A program made the translations under genes and the position numbers. This document shows positions 16,951 to 25,849 of a stretch of 64,000 nucleotides of DNA, one piece after another. The stretch's first letter is position 1. The number at the start of each line of letters is the position of its first letter. Below the pieces are notes generated by a model. The model ran no database searches, was not told the origin of the DNA, and was given only the letters and a program-made list of their open reading frames with translations. Source of the DNA: Ensifer sp. WSM1721 (GTDB lineage: Bacteria; Pseudomonadota; Alphaproteobacteria; Rhizobiales; Rhizobiaceae); NCBI RefSeq assembly GCF_000513895.2, contig NZ_CP165783.1, forward strand, positions 992,001 through 1,056,000, written 5' to 3'.

Positions 16951-18356
16951 CAGCGGATCAGCCCTACCGCGCCCGGCAGCCACAGGGTGATCGCGGGAAC
17001 GAAGGTGATGAGGATGAGTGCGATGAAGAGCGGCAGGAGCCAAGGCAGGATCGCCATGGTCGTCCGTTCGACCGAGAGCTTCGCGACGCGCGACAGCACG
17101 AAGAGCACCATGCCGAGCGGCGGATGCAAAAGACCGATCATCAGGTTGAGCGTCATGATCAGGCCGAAGTGAACCGGGTCGATGCCGAACTGGGCCGACA
17201 ATGGCAGGAGGATCGGCACCAGGATGGTGATCGCGGCGATCGTGTCGAGAAAGCAGCCGACGAAGAGCATCAGGAGGTTCACCAGGATCAGAAAGACCCA
17301 CTTGTTTTCGGTGATCGTCAGGATCGCGCCTGAAAGCATCTGGGCGGCCTGGCTGACCGTCAAAAGCCAGGCGAAGATCGATGCGGCGGTCACGATGAAG
17401 AGCACCGAGGCGGTCGTCTCGATCGTGTCGAAGGTCGCCCGCGTCAGCGTCGCCATCGTCATCGTGCGATAGCGCACCAGCCCCAGAAACAGCGACCACA
17501 GGACCGCGGCGACGGCGGCTTCCGTCGGCGTGAACCAGCCCATGGTCATGCCGCCGATCAGGATCACCGGGGTCATCAGCGCCATGACCGCGGAAAAGTC
17601 GAAGTACCAGTCGAGGGCGAGCAGCACCACGAGGGCGATGCCGACAGCGACATTCATCGACAGGCCCGCCGACATCAGGAGATAGATGAAGATCGGCACG
17701 GCAAGCACGACGACGACCTCGAGCGAGGCCGACAAAATCCGCTTCATCTCGAATGGCGTGTCGGAGCCCCAGCCGCGCTTGTAGGCGAAGATCGCGACCG
17801 TCAGCATCATCAGCACCGTCATCACCACGCCCGGAACGATGCCGGCCATGAACAGGGCGCCGATCGAGACATTCGCCATCATGCCGTAGATGACGAAGGG
17901 CAGCGATGGCGGAAAGATCGGTCCGAGCGTCGCCGATGCGGCCGTGACGCCGACGGCGGCCTCGACCGGATAGCCATGATCCTTCATCGCCTTGATCTCG
18001 ATCGTGCCGATGCCGGCGGCGTCAGCGAGCGCGGTGCCCGACATGCCGGAAAAGATCACCGAACCGATGATGTTGACCTGCGCGAGCCCCCCTTTCATCC
18101 AGCCGACGAGCGCGACCGCGAAGGCATAGATGCGGCCGGTGACACCGGCGGAGTTCATCAGATTGCCGGCGAGAATGAAGAACGGCACCGCAAGCAGCGG
18201 AAAACTCTCCACACCGGCAATCATCCGCTGTGCTGCGATGATATCGGGGGCGACATTAAAGAAGACCAGATAGAGGACCGAGGCCACGGCCATGGAGACG
18301 GCGACAGGAACCCCTACCAGCATGAGGAGAAGAAACGATCCGACGAGCAACAGCAT
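16950..18356 (-). CDS. TRAP transporter large permease subunit (DctM-type)
   Basis: A 468-residue polytopic inner-membrane protein with about 12 hydrophobic segments. It begins MLLLVGSFLLLMLVGVPVAV and ends with a hydrophobic LITFVPAITLWLPG. Family motifs include GGVTGRIY-like SAGVTGRIYAFA and FIGCFLD-like VGCFLDTIAAI. With DctQ and DctP it forms a sodium-driven TRAP importer for an organic acid. It starts 3 bp after dctQ and its stop overlaps the dehydrogenase start. A hexuronate or aldonate substrate is inferred from uxuA. Confidence 0.95.
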   Translation of the reverse strand: MLLLVGSFLLLMLVGVPVAVSMAVASVLYLVFFNVAPDIIAAQRMIAGVESFPLLAVPFFILAGNLMNSAGVTGRIYAFAVALVGWMKGGLAQVNIIGSVIFSGMSGTALADAAGIGTIEIKAMKDHGYPVEAAVGVTAASATLGPIFPPSLPFVIYGMMANVSIGALFMAGIVPGVVMTVLMMLTVAIFAYKRGWGSDTPFEMKRILSASLEVVVVLAVPIFIYLLMSAGLSMNVAVGIALVVLLALDWYFDFSAVMALMTPVILIGGMTMGWFTPTEAAVAAVLWSLFLGLVRYRTMTMATLTRATFDTIETTASVLFIVTAASIFAWLLTVSQAAQMLSGAILTITENKWVFLILVNLLMLFVGCFLDTIAAITILVPILLPLSAQFGIDPVHFGLIMTLNLMIGLLHPPLGMVLFVLSRVAKLSVERTTMAILPWLLPLFIALILITFVPAITLWLPGAVGLIR

Positions 18357-18359
18357 GAA

Positions 18360-18941
18360 TCAGCCCTCGACCTTCTGGAATTCCTCCGGCTTTTCGAGAA
18401 CCGAATAGCCGCGGCGTTGATTGGCGATGAAGACCTGAATGGAGCGGACCAGCATCAGTACGAAGCCTGCCATCACGCTGTAGAAAACGATGCTGCGCGG
18501 CAGATCGACCGTCACCATGCGCTCATGCGCAACGATCGCCACATAGCGCCACATCAGCCAGCAGGCATAGGCGAAGAAGCCGATGCGCACGAGGTCGACA
18601 AAGATCGCCATACCGCGTGCCGCAGGCCTCGGGAGATAATGATAGAGCACGTCGACCTGGATGTGCCGCGAAACCCGGACGCACATGACGGAACCGAGGA
18701 ACACTAGGCCGATCAGGCAATTGGTGGCGATCTCCTCCGTCCAGGCATAGGAGTCGTTGAGCACGTAGCGGGTAAAGAATTGCAGGAATACGCATCCTGT
18801 CATCACCCAGAAGATGGCGAGCGTCACCCAATCCTCGAAGGCATAGTTCGAAATATCCGCGGCTGGCGGGGCCTCGTCGAAGGAATGGGCGATTTCCTCC
18901 GGCGTCGTCTGCAAATGGACTTCCTGTGACATGGCGTTCAT
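18360..18941 (-). CDS. TRAP transporter small permease subunit (DctQ-type)
   Basis: 193 residues with four hydrophobic segments (VTLAIFWVMTGCVFLQFFTRYV first), preceded by a cytosolic tail of about 45 residues. FTRYVLNDSYAWTEE is the DctQ signature. It is separated from dctP by 55 bp that contain an intrinsic terminator-like hairpin. A second in-frame ATG at 18932 is possible, and neither start has a strong ribosome-binding site. Confidence 0.93.
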   Translation of the reverse strand: MNAMSQEVHLQTTPEEIAHSFDEAPPAADISNYAFEDWVTLAIFWVMTGCVFLQFFTRYVLNDSYAWTEEIATNCLIGLVFLGSVMCVRVSRHIQVDVLYHYLPRPAARGMAIFVDLVRIGFFAYACWLMWRYVAIVAHERMVTVDLPRSIVFYSVMAGFVLMLVRSIQVFIANQRRGYSVLEKPEEFQKVEG

Positions 18942-18959
18942 CCGGCGAAGGTGGAAAAA

Positions 18960-18988
18960 ATGCCGGCGGCTCTACGTACCGCCGGCAT
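18960..18988 (-). terminator. Intra-operon rho-independent terminator/attenuator after dctP
   Basis: A perfect 10-bp inverted repeat (18960-18969 with 18979-18988, 9-nt loop) is followed on the minus strand by a run of T residues. It lies just past the dctP stop and before dctQ. It probably ends part of the transcripts so that the binding protein is made in excess over the permease. Confidence 0.85.
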
Positions 18989-18996
18989 CTATGATT

Positions 18997-19971
18997 TCAC
19001 TTGACGGCGCGGATTGCCTCCCAGTCTTCCTTCTTGTAGCCGAAGTCTTCGAGCGACACCTTCTCCATCACGTTTGACTGGAAGTCCGCCTTGTCGACCT
19101 CCGTCACTTGGATGCCGCGCTCCTTGAAGGTCTCGACGAGCTTCTTCTCACGCTCTTCGATGATCTTGGTGGCACGCTCCGCCGCCTGCTGCATCACTTC
19201 GGTGAAAATCTGCTTGTCCGCATCGGAGAGCTGCGACCAGAGATTCTTCGACACCACCGTGTTCAGGTGATCGACGATATGCCCGGTCAAGACGATGTGC
19301 TTCTGCACCTCGAAGAACTTCTTCGCCTCGATCGTCGTCAGCGGATTTTCCTGCGCCTCGACCGTGCCGTTCTGGAGAGCGAGATAGACCTCCGCGAAGG
19401 CGATCGGCGTCGTATTGGCGCCGCAGGCCCGCGGCATGGCGAGGTAGGCCGGGACGTCCGGGACGCGCATCTTCAGCCCCTGCATGTCGGCACATTTTGC
19501 GATCGGCCGGTTCGATGTGGTGTGGCGCGTGCCGTAGTAGGTGACGGCGGTGATGTGGTTGCCCGAAGCCGCCTCGTACCCCTCGGCCAGTCGCTTGAAG
19601 ACATCGCTCTTGGTATAGGCGATCAGATGGGCCGGGTCGCGGAACGTGTAGGGGAAATAGGTCACGCCGATCGGTGCATATTCCCGCGCAGCGAAGCTCG
19701 AGCCGGAAATGATGATATCGACCGTGCCGAGCTTCAGGCCCTGGTTGATGTCGGCCTCCTTGCCGAGCTGCGAGGCCGGGAAGACATCGATCTTGTAACG
19801 CCCCTCGGTGCGCTTGCCGATTTCTTCGGCGGCCCAGACGGACTCGGTATGGAACGGCTCCGAGGTCTCGTAGACATGCGCCCATTTGAGCGCCGTCTGA
19901 GCCTCGGCTGCAAGCGCCGAAGCCAGGACGGTCGCAGTGGCACCCAGCAGCGTCAACAGTTTGAACTTCAT
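18997..19971 (-). CDS. TRAP transporter substrate-binding protein (DctP-type)
   Basis: A 324-residue periplasmic binding protein. The signal peptide is MKFKLLTLLGATATVLASALAAEA, with likely cleavage after the AEA. The mature part shows KWAHVYETSEPFHTESV, then GLKMRVPDVP (the conserved Arg that binds the substrate carboxylate) and VEAQENPLTTI. The ATG at 19971 follows GGGAGGAG. It is the first transporter gene after the regulator gene, with 87 bp between. The ligand is likely a hexuronate or aldonate, judged from the downstream uxuA. Confidence 0.95.
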   Translation of the reverse strand: MKFKLLTLLGATATVLASALAAEAQTALKWAHVYETSEPFHTESVWAAEEIGKRTEGRYKIDVFPASQLGKEADINQGLKLGTVDIIISGSSFAAREYAPIGVTYFPYTFRDPAHLIAYTKSDVFKRLAEGYEAASGNHITAVTYYGTRHTTSNRPIAKCADMQGLKMRVPDVPAYLAMPRACGANTTPIAFAEVYLALQNGTVEAQENPLTTIEAKKFFEVQKHIVLTGHIVDHLNTVVSKNLWSQLSDADKQIFTEVMQQAAERATKIIEEREKKLVETFKERGIQVTEVDKADFQSNVMEKVSLEDFGYKKEDWEAIRAVK

Positions 19972-20058
19972 CTTCTTTCTCCTCCCAAAAGCGAAGTGAT
20001 TTTTCAAAGCGAGATGTGGAAAATCTGCGCGGTTTTGCGCCCGCATTCCTCTTTCATG

Positions 20059-20802
20059 TTAATTCCCCCCGACGCGCCTCCACGCGGCGGGTATCGTGCC
20101 GTCGGACGACTCCTCCTCGAAGCTTGCCGACAGGCGAAGCTGAGACTGATCAAGATGCGCGCGCATAGCGGCGCGTGCGGCTGCAGGATCGCCCGAGGCG
20201 ATCGCGTCGCGGATCACGCGATGCTCCTCCATCGCGGCGCGCCAGGTTTCGGTGTTTTCGAAATAGCTCGCGAGCTTCTCGAAATAAGGCGTCATGCGCA
20301 TGTCGTGGATGCTGCCGACGAAACGGTTCAGCGTCTGATTAGCGATGATGCTCGCGACAATGACGTGGAACTCGCGGTCGAGCGCGAGCGCCAGGCGGCG
20401 ATCCTCGAGTGCCGCCGCCATGCGCGAGAGATTATCGTCGAGAACGGCGATATGCTCGGGACGCGCCAGCCGAGCCGCCTCTTCGGCAATGGCGCACTCG
20501 ACCACCGCCCGCGCCCGCAGCAATTCGAACGGACCTTCGAAATCCTCCGGCGGCGTATCGGGCGCCCGAACCTTGCGCGTCGCGACATAGATGCCGGACC
20601 CCATGCGGATATCGATGAAACCCTCGACCTCGAGCACGATCAGCGCTTCGCGGATGGTGGGACGGGAAACGCCGAGCTTCTGCGCGAGTTCCCGCTCGGA
20701 TGGAAGCCGGGAACCGGGCGCCAGTTCGCCCCGTTCGATCAGCCCTCTCATCTGGTCCGCCACCTGACGATAGAGGCGGCGCGATTCCACGGCAGAAAAC
20801 AT
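20059..20802 (-). CDS. GntR-family (FadR/FCD) transcriptional regulator of the uxu-TRAP operon
   Basis: 247 residues. The N-terminal winged helix spans residues about 10-75 (LYRQVADQM, LPSERELAQKLGVSRPTIREALIVLE). The FCD effector domain follows with its conserved His-containing helices (FHVIVASI, HDMRMTPYFE). The ATG at 20802 has GGGGAG 4-5 bp upstream; an upstream TTG is less likely. It heads the operon, so it is probably autoregulated. A perfect palindrome at 20842-20852 is the probable operator. The inducer is probably a hexuronate pathway intermediate. Confidence 0.92.
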   Translation of the reverse strand: MFSAVESRRLYRQVADQMRGLIERGELAPGSRLPSERELAQKLGVSRPTIREALIVLEVEGFIDIRMGSGIYVATRKVRAPDTPPEDFEGPFELLRARAVVECAIAEEAARLARPEHIAVLDDNLSRMAAALEDRRLALALDREFHVIVASIIANQTLNRFVGSIHDMRMTPYFEKLASYFENTETWRAAMEEHRVIRDAIASGDPAAARAAMRAHLDQSQLRLSASFEEESSDGTIPAAWRRVGGN

Positions 20803-20841
20803 CACGCTCCCCGATAGAGCTTCTGCGGCCAAGTGGCCAAG

Positions 20842-20852
20842 TGGTCATACCA
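20842..20852. promoter_or_regulatory. Palindromic operator candidate for the GntR regulator
   Basis: TGGTCATACCA is an 11-bp palindrome. It fits the FadR-subfamily GT-N(x)-AC pattern and lies 40 bp before the regulator's start codon. Adjacent direct repeats AAGTGGCC and AAGTGGTC overlap it. Confidence 0.65.
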
Positions 20853-20915
20853 ATTAAGGGCAGAATACTCTCTATCGCACTCGAGTCAACACACAACAAC
20901 GAGGTCACCGTTGCG

Positions 20916-21908
20916 TCACCGCCTGAAGACGTGAATCGCGCCGCCAGCGTCGTCGGATACGAGGATGGAACCGTCCGGGGCCTCCTTGACGTCCACCGGC
21001 CGGCCGACGTTTCTGAGGAAAATCGTCGCCGAGACCGGGCGGCCGCCCTGGAAGCGCACCCGCACGACCTGATAGCCGACCGGAACAGATCTGTCCCAAC
21101 TGCCGTGCTCGGCGACCAGAGCGTCGCCGCCGAGGCTGCGGAAGAAATGGATTCCGAGCGCTGCGACATGCGCCTGAAAGTTGAAGACAGGCGGAATCTG
21201 CCGCGCGGGCGGCGACGCGTCCTCGAACCCTTTGAGCGGGATTCGGCCTCCGAAATAGGGAAAGCCGTAAAAGCCGCCCGGCCGAAGCGCGTTCAGCTCG
21301 TCGGGCGGGATATCGTCGCCCATTCGGTCGGCACCGTTGTCGGTAAAGAACATGGTGCCGCCGCGCCAGTCGAAGCCGACCGAATTGCGCACGCCCCAGG
21401 CGACCCGTCGAAGACCGGACCCGTTCTGGTTCAAGCTGACGATCGTGCCTTGCAGCCCGCGCGGCAAGCAAATGTTGCAAGGCGACCCCAGCGACACATA
21501 GAGCCGGGAATCGGGGCCGACGGCGATATAGCGGAGACTATGGCCTCCCGAACTCGGCAAATCTCGGCGAATATCGCGCCTGCCGCTCAGAGCACCCTGG
21601 GGCCCGATGTCGAATGCCGTTATTCTGTCCCTCGACGCGACGAACAAACGACCGCGGGAGCATGCGACTCCATTGGGAGCGGAAAATCCGGATGCAACCC
21701 GGCGGGCGCGCCCGCCCGCCAGCGGCACGGCATAGACCGAGGATCCTTTGGTTCCAACGAACAAGATGTCGCCGCAGACCGCCATTTCGCGCGCCGCCGG
21801 AACGCGGGCGAGCAGCTCGGCGCGCGCCGGACCGAGGGCCACACTAGAGGCGACCGCCGCGACCGAGGCGAGCGCGAGAAATCCGGCTTTAGGGGAAAAG
21901 ACGTCCAT
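20916..21908 (-). CDS. Secreted sorbosone dehydrogenase-like (soluble glucose dehydrogenase family) beta-propeller
   Basis: 330 residues with an N-terminal export signal (about 30 residues ending PARAELL). The mature region is a six-bladed beta-propeller of the GDH/L-sorbosone dehydrogenase class, with APNGVACSRGRLFVAS, RYIAVGPDSRLYVSLGSPCN and WRGGTMFFTDNGADR. Such proteins oxidise sugars with PQQ in the periplasm, but the cofactor is not certain here. The pair in SPCNIC is not a haem CxxCH. The ATG at 21908 follows GGAGGG. It stands alone, running towards the GntR gene's start. Confidence 0.8.
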   Translation of the reverse strand: MDVFSPKAGFLALASVAAVASSVALGPARAELLARVPAAREMAVCGDILFVGTKGSSVYAVPLAGGRARRVASGFSAPNGVACSRGRLFVASRDRITAFDIGPQGALSGRRDIRRDLPSSGGHSLRYIAVGPDSRLYVSLGSPCNICLPRGLQGTIVSLNQNGSGLRRVAWGVRNSVGFDWRGGTMFFTDNGADRMGDDIPPDELNALRPGGFYGFPYFGGRIPLKGFEDASPPARQIPPVFNFQAHVAALGIHFFRSLGGDALVAEHGSWDRSVPVGYQVVRVRFQGGRPVSATIFLRNVGRPVDVKEAPDGSILVSDDAGGAIHVFRR

Positions 21909-22114
21909 CGGCGCCCTCCGAATACAAGCTGAATTTTTCGAGGGAATTGGAGCGGCTTGTTCTCGTTTCAAGCCGGAGCCCGAGCCTCACGGCGAAGTGA
22001 TCTCCTGTACTCGTGGACCGGCTCGGCCCTGTCGCGGCGAAGTGCTCCAGAGCGGCTCTAGCGCCGACGAGGGCGTCATTCTCAATCTCGTCCAGGCCGA
22101 AACCGGTATAGCTA

Positions 22115-22975
22115 CTACAGACCGTGCGTACGGTCGTAGCCGTTGAGCGCGGGCGAGGCCCAGCCTTGGGGCTGACGAACGGGTCGGTAGACTTCGACCT
22201 CGAGCGGGTAGCAGGACGCCGCATCCGAGGAGTGCTCCGACGAGCAGTCGCCGCCGGGGCACGCCGACATGCACCCAAAGAGGTCGATCTCGGCGAAGAA
22301 CTCCAGATAGTCGCCGGGGCGGACGGGACTCGCCTTCATGAAATACTGCCCGGTGTCGCGGGTGAAGCCGGTGCACATGAAGACATTCAGCACGTCATGG
22401 ATATAGGGCTCAGCCTCGGCAAGCGTCTTGCCGGTGTGCTTTGCAAAGGCACGGGTGAGGTTGGAGTGGCAGCAGTAATGGTACTGGCCACCGTGACTCA
22501 GCAGGTTGTGCGTATAGGGGTCGCAGCGCGTACCGATGACATCGTGCACCGAGCCGCCGAATTCGTCGAAACCGTACCAGTCGAGCGTATCATGCGTGAT
22601 CGTGGCGATCGGGCGCAGATAGGGCATATTCGAGAAAAGCTGATCGCCGAGCCCGACATGGGTGCCGTTCAGCGCGCGCGTCTTGCCGGTGTACAGACGC
22701 TCCCTGAAGTCATGCGCGTTGAACAAGTTAAGATCGCCCACCTGTGGACCTTCGCTGCAGAGGATGCGGCAGAAGTGTCCGGCGGGAACCGACCAGCAGG
22801 CCGCATCGCGCGCAGGAACCGTGACGCGATCGACGAGTTCGAGATCGTCCCGCACGGCGCGATAGGCGGCGAGATCGGGGCGAGGCAGGGTCTCGACCGG
22901 ATAGCAGATTACCGGCGCGACCGCCTTGCGGGCGGCGGCATCCCGGGGGGCTGGCGTAATGGCTTGCGGCTTCAT
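22115..22975 (-). CDS. DUF1989 / urea carboxylase-associated family protein
   Basis: 286 residues. Conserved features include VTVPARDAACWSVPAGHFCRIL, GPQVGDLNLFNAHDFRERL, HDVIGTRCDPY and HSNLTRAF. A Cys-rich segment near the end (GCMSACPGGDCSSEHS) is typical of the family. DUF1989 proteins are related to the aminomethyltransferase fold and often lie beside urea carboxylase or amine catabolism genes, but no urea genes are seen here. The ATG at 22975 follows GGAGA...GGG. The biochemical role is unknown. Confidence 0.85.
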   Translation of the reverse strand: MKPQAITPAPRDAAARKAVAPVICYPVETLPRPDLAAYRAVRDDLELVDRVTVPARDAACWSVPAGHFCRILCSEGPQVGDLNLFNAHDFRERLYTGKTRALNGTHVGLGDQLFSNMPYLRPIATITHDTLDWYGFDEFGGSVHDVIGTRCDPYTHNLLSHGGQYHYCCHSNLTRAFAKHTGKTLAEAEPYIHDVLNVFMCTGFTRDTGQYFMKASPVRPGDYLEFFAEIDLFGCMSACPGGDCSSEHSSDAASCYPLEVEVYRPVRQPQGWASPALNGYDRTHGL

Positions 22976-23141
22976 CCCTGTTCTCCGTCTCCTATCACTA
23001 CGCCCGCTTCCGCCGGCTGGGCCGCGTATAGAACATCCTGTTCCGCCGATGCAATGAGCATCTTGCCCTGCGCAGAACCCCGTCCGTGATGCCGTGTCGG
23101 CCGCAGAACATCGCAAATGAACGCACGTGCCGCGGTACACC

Positions 23142-24050
23142 TCAACGTCCTGGCCGCAACACCTGTCTTGCCAGGTCGATGAAGGCGCGCAACTTCGGCT
23201 GGGTCTGCGCACGTTGCGGGAAGTAAAGAAAGAGGCCGGGGGTCGTCGGCAGGAAGGGTTCGAGAACTCGAACAAGCTGGCCGTCACGTAATTCCGCCTC
23301 GACCGCGATGTCGGCGACATAGGCAAGGCCGAGGCCGGCGCGCGCCCAGGAGACGAGCAGCGCACCGTCGTTTACGATCAAGCTGCCCGGCGGATCGACG
23401 GAGAAGTCGCGGCCGTCCCGCTCGAACTCCCACCGGTAGAGTGCGCCCGAGCGCGGAAAGCGGTAGCGGATCGCCTCATGAGCCGTCAGCTCCTGTGGTG
23501 TCTCCGGCCTCCCGCGCGCGGCGAGATAAGCCGGGCTCGCCACCACCGACCAGGCGATGTCCCGCGTAAGACGCACCGCGACCATGTCGCGCTCGATATA
23601 CTCACCGATGCGGATGCCGGCATCGAAGCCGCGCCCGGGCAAATCGACCGTCGCATCCTCAACCGCGATCTCGATCGCGATCCGCGGATGAGCGCGTCTC
23701 AGCGCGGGGATGACCGGTTCGATAACAAGCGGCACCGCCATCCGCGGCACGGTAAGGCGCAGCAATCCTGAGGGCTCGTCCGTTGCGGCCGCCTGCTCGA
23801 CCGCGGCGATGATCTCGGCCGCAGCGGGATTGACGCGCGCCAGCAGGGCCGCGCCCGCCTCGCTCAGCCCGACGCGCCGTGTCGTACGGATGAACAAAGG
23901 CGTGCCGAGCCTCTCTTCGAGGGCCTTCACCGCCTGGCTCACGGCGGCCGGCGAGACATCCAGCCGCGCTGCTGCCGCGGTGAAGCCGCCTGCCTCTGCT
24001 ACCGCAAGAAAGGCGGAAATGCCAGAGAATGGATCCGGTCGCAGGTTCAT
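23142..24050 (-). CDS. LysR-family transcriptional regulator
   Basis: 302 residues. The N-terminal helix-turn-helix is in FLAVAEAGGFTAAAARLDVSPAAVSQAVKALE (residues about 13-44), followed by the substrate-binding domain. The LysR subtype that regulates nearby reductases (YafC/DsdC-like) is suggested by LRLTVPRMAVPLVIEPVI. It is divergent from an exported SDR gene with 110 bp between. A TCAG-N11-CTGA element there fits an LTTR box, so it likely controls the SDR gene and itself. Confidence 0.92.
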   Translation of the reverse strand: MNLRPDPFSGISAFLAVAEAGGFTAAAARLDVSPAAVSQAVKALEERLGTPLFIRTTRRVGLSEAGAALLARVNPAAAEIIAAVEQAAATDEPSGLLRLTVPRMAVPLVIEPVIPALRRAHPRIAIEIAVEDATVDLPGRGFDAGIRIGEYIERDMVAVRLTRDIAWSVVASPAYLAARGRPETPQELTAHEAIRYRFPRSGALYRWEFERDGRDFSVDPPGSLIVNDGALLVSWARAGLGLAYVADIAVEAELRDGQLVRVLEPFLPTTPGLFLYFPQRAQTQPKLRAFIDLARQVLRPGR

Positions 24051-24065
24051 GTGTCGATTATAAAC

Positions 24066-24084
24066 TCAGACTTTAAAATCCTGA
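24066..24084. promoter_or_regulatory. LysR-type T-N11-A box
   Basis: TCAG and CTGA flank an 11-bp AT-rich centre in the 110-bp gap between the LysR and SDR genes. This is the classical LTTR recognition layout for a divergent promoter. Confidence 0.6.
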
Positions 24085-24160
24085 AAGCAGACACGGATTT
24101 TTTCGGCAAATACTCTCGGTTAGCCTTTCCTCCATCCATGGCAGAGAGAGGCGACGAGTG

Positions 24161-25033
24161 ATGACCGACGAGATCACATCCGACACGATAATGCTTCCGC
24201 GCAGGCACCTTATCGCCGGCATGCTTGCCACTGGCGCAGCGGCCGGCGCCGGGCTCACAGCGGCACCCGCGATGGCGCAAAACCCTGGCGTTCTCGAGGG
24301 CAAGGTCGCAATCGTGACCGGCGGCACCTCCGGAATCGGCGCGGCGACTGCCGCCGCCCTTGTCCGGGCCCGTGCGAAGGTCGCATTCAACGGTCGGCGG
24401 GAAGCGCTCGGGCGCGAGGTAGAGAGCCGCCTGCGCGCTGCTGGCGGCGACGTTGTCTACATCAAATCGGACGTGCGTGATGCGCGTCAAGTCGAGCGTT
24501 TCGTGGCCGAGACCGTCGAGCATTATGGCCGCCTCGACATCGCCTTCAACAATGCCGGCATCGACCTGCCGCCGGCCCCGATCGCCGACACGGACATTGC
24601 CGGCTTCGACGACCAGATCGCCACCAATCTGCGTGGCGTGTTCGTCGCAATGAAATACGAACTGCCGCATCTCGTGCAATCACGAGGCGCGATGATCAAC
24701 ACGGCCTCGATCGGTGGCCGGCACGCCTTCCCGAACATCATCGCCTACGGAGCTTCCAAGGCCGCCGTCATCCACATGACCCGCGCCGCCGCTCAGGAGT
24801 ACGGCCGGCACGTGCGCATCAACGCCATCGCGCCCGGACCGATCGAGACACCTATGCTGGAGCGGGTGCGGCGCGACTGGAAAGTGACGACGGAACAGCT
24901 CGTTGCTCCCTACCCCATGCGCCGCGTCGGTACGCCGGAGGAAGTGGCCTCCCTGGTGGTGTTCCTCGCCAGCGATGCAAGTTCGTACATCAGCGGACAT
25001 GTGATCGGGATCGACGGCGGCGATCTTGCCTAG
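24161..25033 (+). CDS. SDR-family oxidoreductase with Tat-like signal
   Basis: 290 residues. The N-terminus (PRRHLIAGMLATGAAAGAGL ending APAMAQ) is a twin-arginine-like export signal, unusual for an SDR. The core has the classical motifs TGGTSGIG (NAD(P) binding), NNAGI, the catalytic Ser in NTASIGG and YGASK. The substrate is unknown. A GTG directly precedes the ATG at 24161, and GAGAGAGG lies upstream of both. It is probably regulated by the divergent LysR protein. An exported folded enzyme with bound nucleotide would need Tat. Confidence 0.9.
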   Translation: MTDEITSDTIMLPRRHLIAGMLATGAAAGAGLTAAPAMAQNPGVLEGKVAIVTGGTSGIGAATAAALVRARAKVAFNGRREALGREVESRLRAAGGDVVYIKSDVRDARQVERFVAETVEHYGRLDIAFNNAGIDLPPAPIADTDIAGFDDQIATNLRGVFVAMKYELPHLVQSRGAMINTASIGGRHAFPNIIAYGASKAAVIHMTRAAAQEYGRHVRINAIAPGPIETPMLERVRRDWKVTTEQLVAPYPMRRVGTPEEVASLVVFLASDASSYISGHVIGIDGGDLA

Positions 25034-25072
25034 CGATGATTGCGGGCCGAATCGGCCCATTCTCACCGGGGG

Positions 25073-25699
25073 CTAACGTGCCGAAAGCGGAGGCGCGTTG
25101 TAGTAGACTTCGCTCCGCACGATGGCCCCGCCCTGCACGGTATAGACGTCGAGCTTCCGAATTGCCGCACGTCTTCCGGTTGGCGTGAAAGTCGCATCGA
25201 TGGAAAAGCCGACGGCAAACCGCGTTCCTCCAACAAGTGGGCCGTCGACCACGACGTCGTGGATTTCATGTTGTTCTGCAAATTCTCGACTGCCTTGCCT
25301 GATCGCTTCCATGCCGTGCATTTCTATAGGAGCCTCTCGCATGTCGAGAGATTCGGAACGGACGTGATCTGCCGAGAAGAAGCGCGCCATCGCCTCGTCG
25401 AACTCTCCTCGGCGGCATAAGGAGACGTAGCCTTCCGCCACGCCAGCCGTGGTCATAGCGGTATCGTTACGCCCACCGCCATTGTGATCGGACGATCCTG
25501 CGCCGCGAATATTGCGAACGGTCAGTTTATCGATTTCGAGATTTCCTATCCGCGCCTTGCCGATAGCGAGACGGCCGATCGCCAAAGCGCCGATTGCGTA
25601 AGCTCCAACCGCGAGAGCTCCGGCGGCAAACGCACCTATTGCACCCAAGGAGTGCCATCCTCTGAATTGCTCAATCGATCTGGTGCGGTGGTAATGCAT
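25073..25699 (-). CDS. SnoaL-like domain protein with N-terminal Ala/Gly/Ile repeat
   Basis: 208 residues from ATG 25699. After a short polar lead, residues about 15-60 are a periodic hydrophobic stretch (GALAVGAYAIGALAIGRLAIG, continuing KARIGNLEIDKLTV), resembling pentapeptide-like or bactofilin-like coils. The C-terminal 110 residues are a SnoaL/NTF2-like domain (EGYVSLCRRGEFDEAMARFF, HGMEAIRQG). The start is uncertain because the ribosome-binding site is weak; a shorter form starting at MTTAGVAEGYV would contain only the SnoaL domain. Its function is unknown. Confidence 0.65.
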   Translation of the reverse strand: MHYHRTRSIEQFRGWHSLGAIGAFAAGALAVGAYAIGALAIGRLAIGKARIGNLEIDKLTVRNIRGAGSSDHNGGGRNDTAMTTAGVAEGYVSLCRRGEFDEAMARFFSADHVRSESLDMREAPIEMHGMEAIRQGSREFAEQHEIHDVVVDGPLVGGTRFAVGFSIDATFTPTGRRAAIRKLDVYTVQGGAIVRSEVYYNAPPLSAR

Positions 25700-25849
25700 G
25701 GGCGGCGAGTAGTCGCGAACACAATCAGGTCGGGTCGAGCGTTGCGGCTTCGGCCAAGCCGTACAAACAGGTTCATCACCCAAATGTTCCGAACGCGGCA
25801 TCCAAGTGAAACACTCTACATCGGGCGAATATCGCAGGCGGTGGCGTCG

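Noticed and set aside
15289..17172. A 627-codon plus-strand open frame opposite uxuA and the MDR dehydrogenase
   Set aside because: Composition is Arg/Asp-rich with no family signature, and the minus-strand genes have clear motifs and coupled starts.
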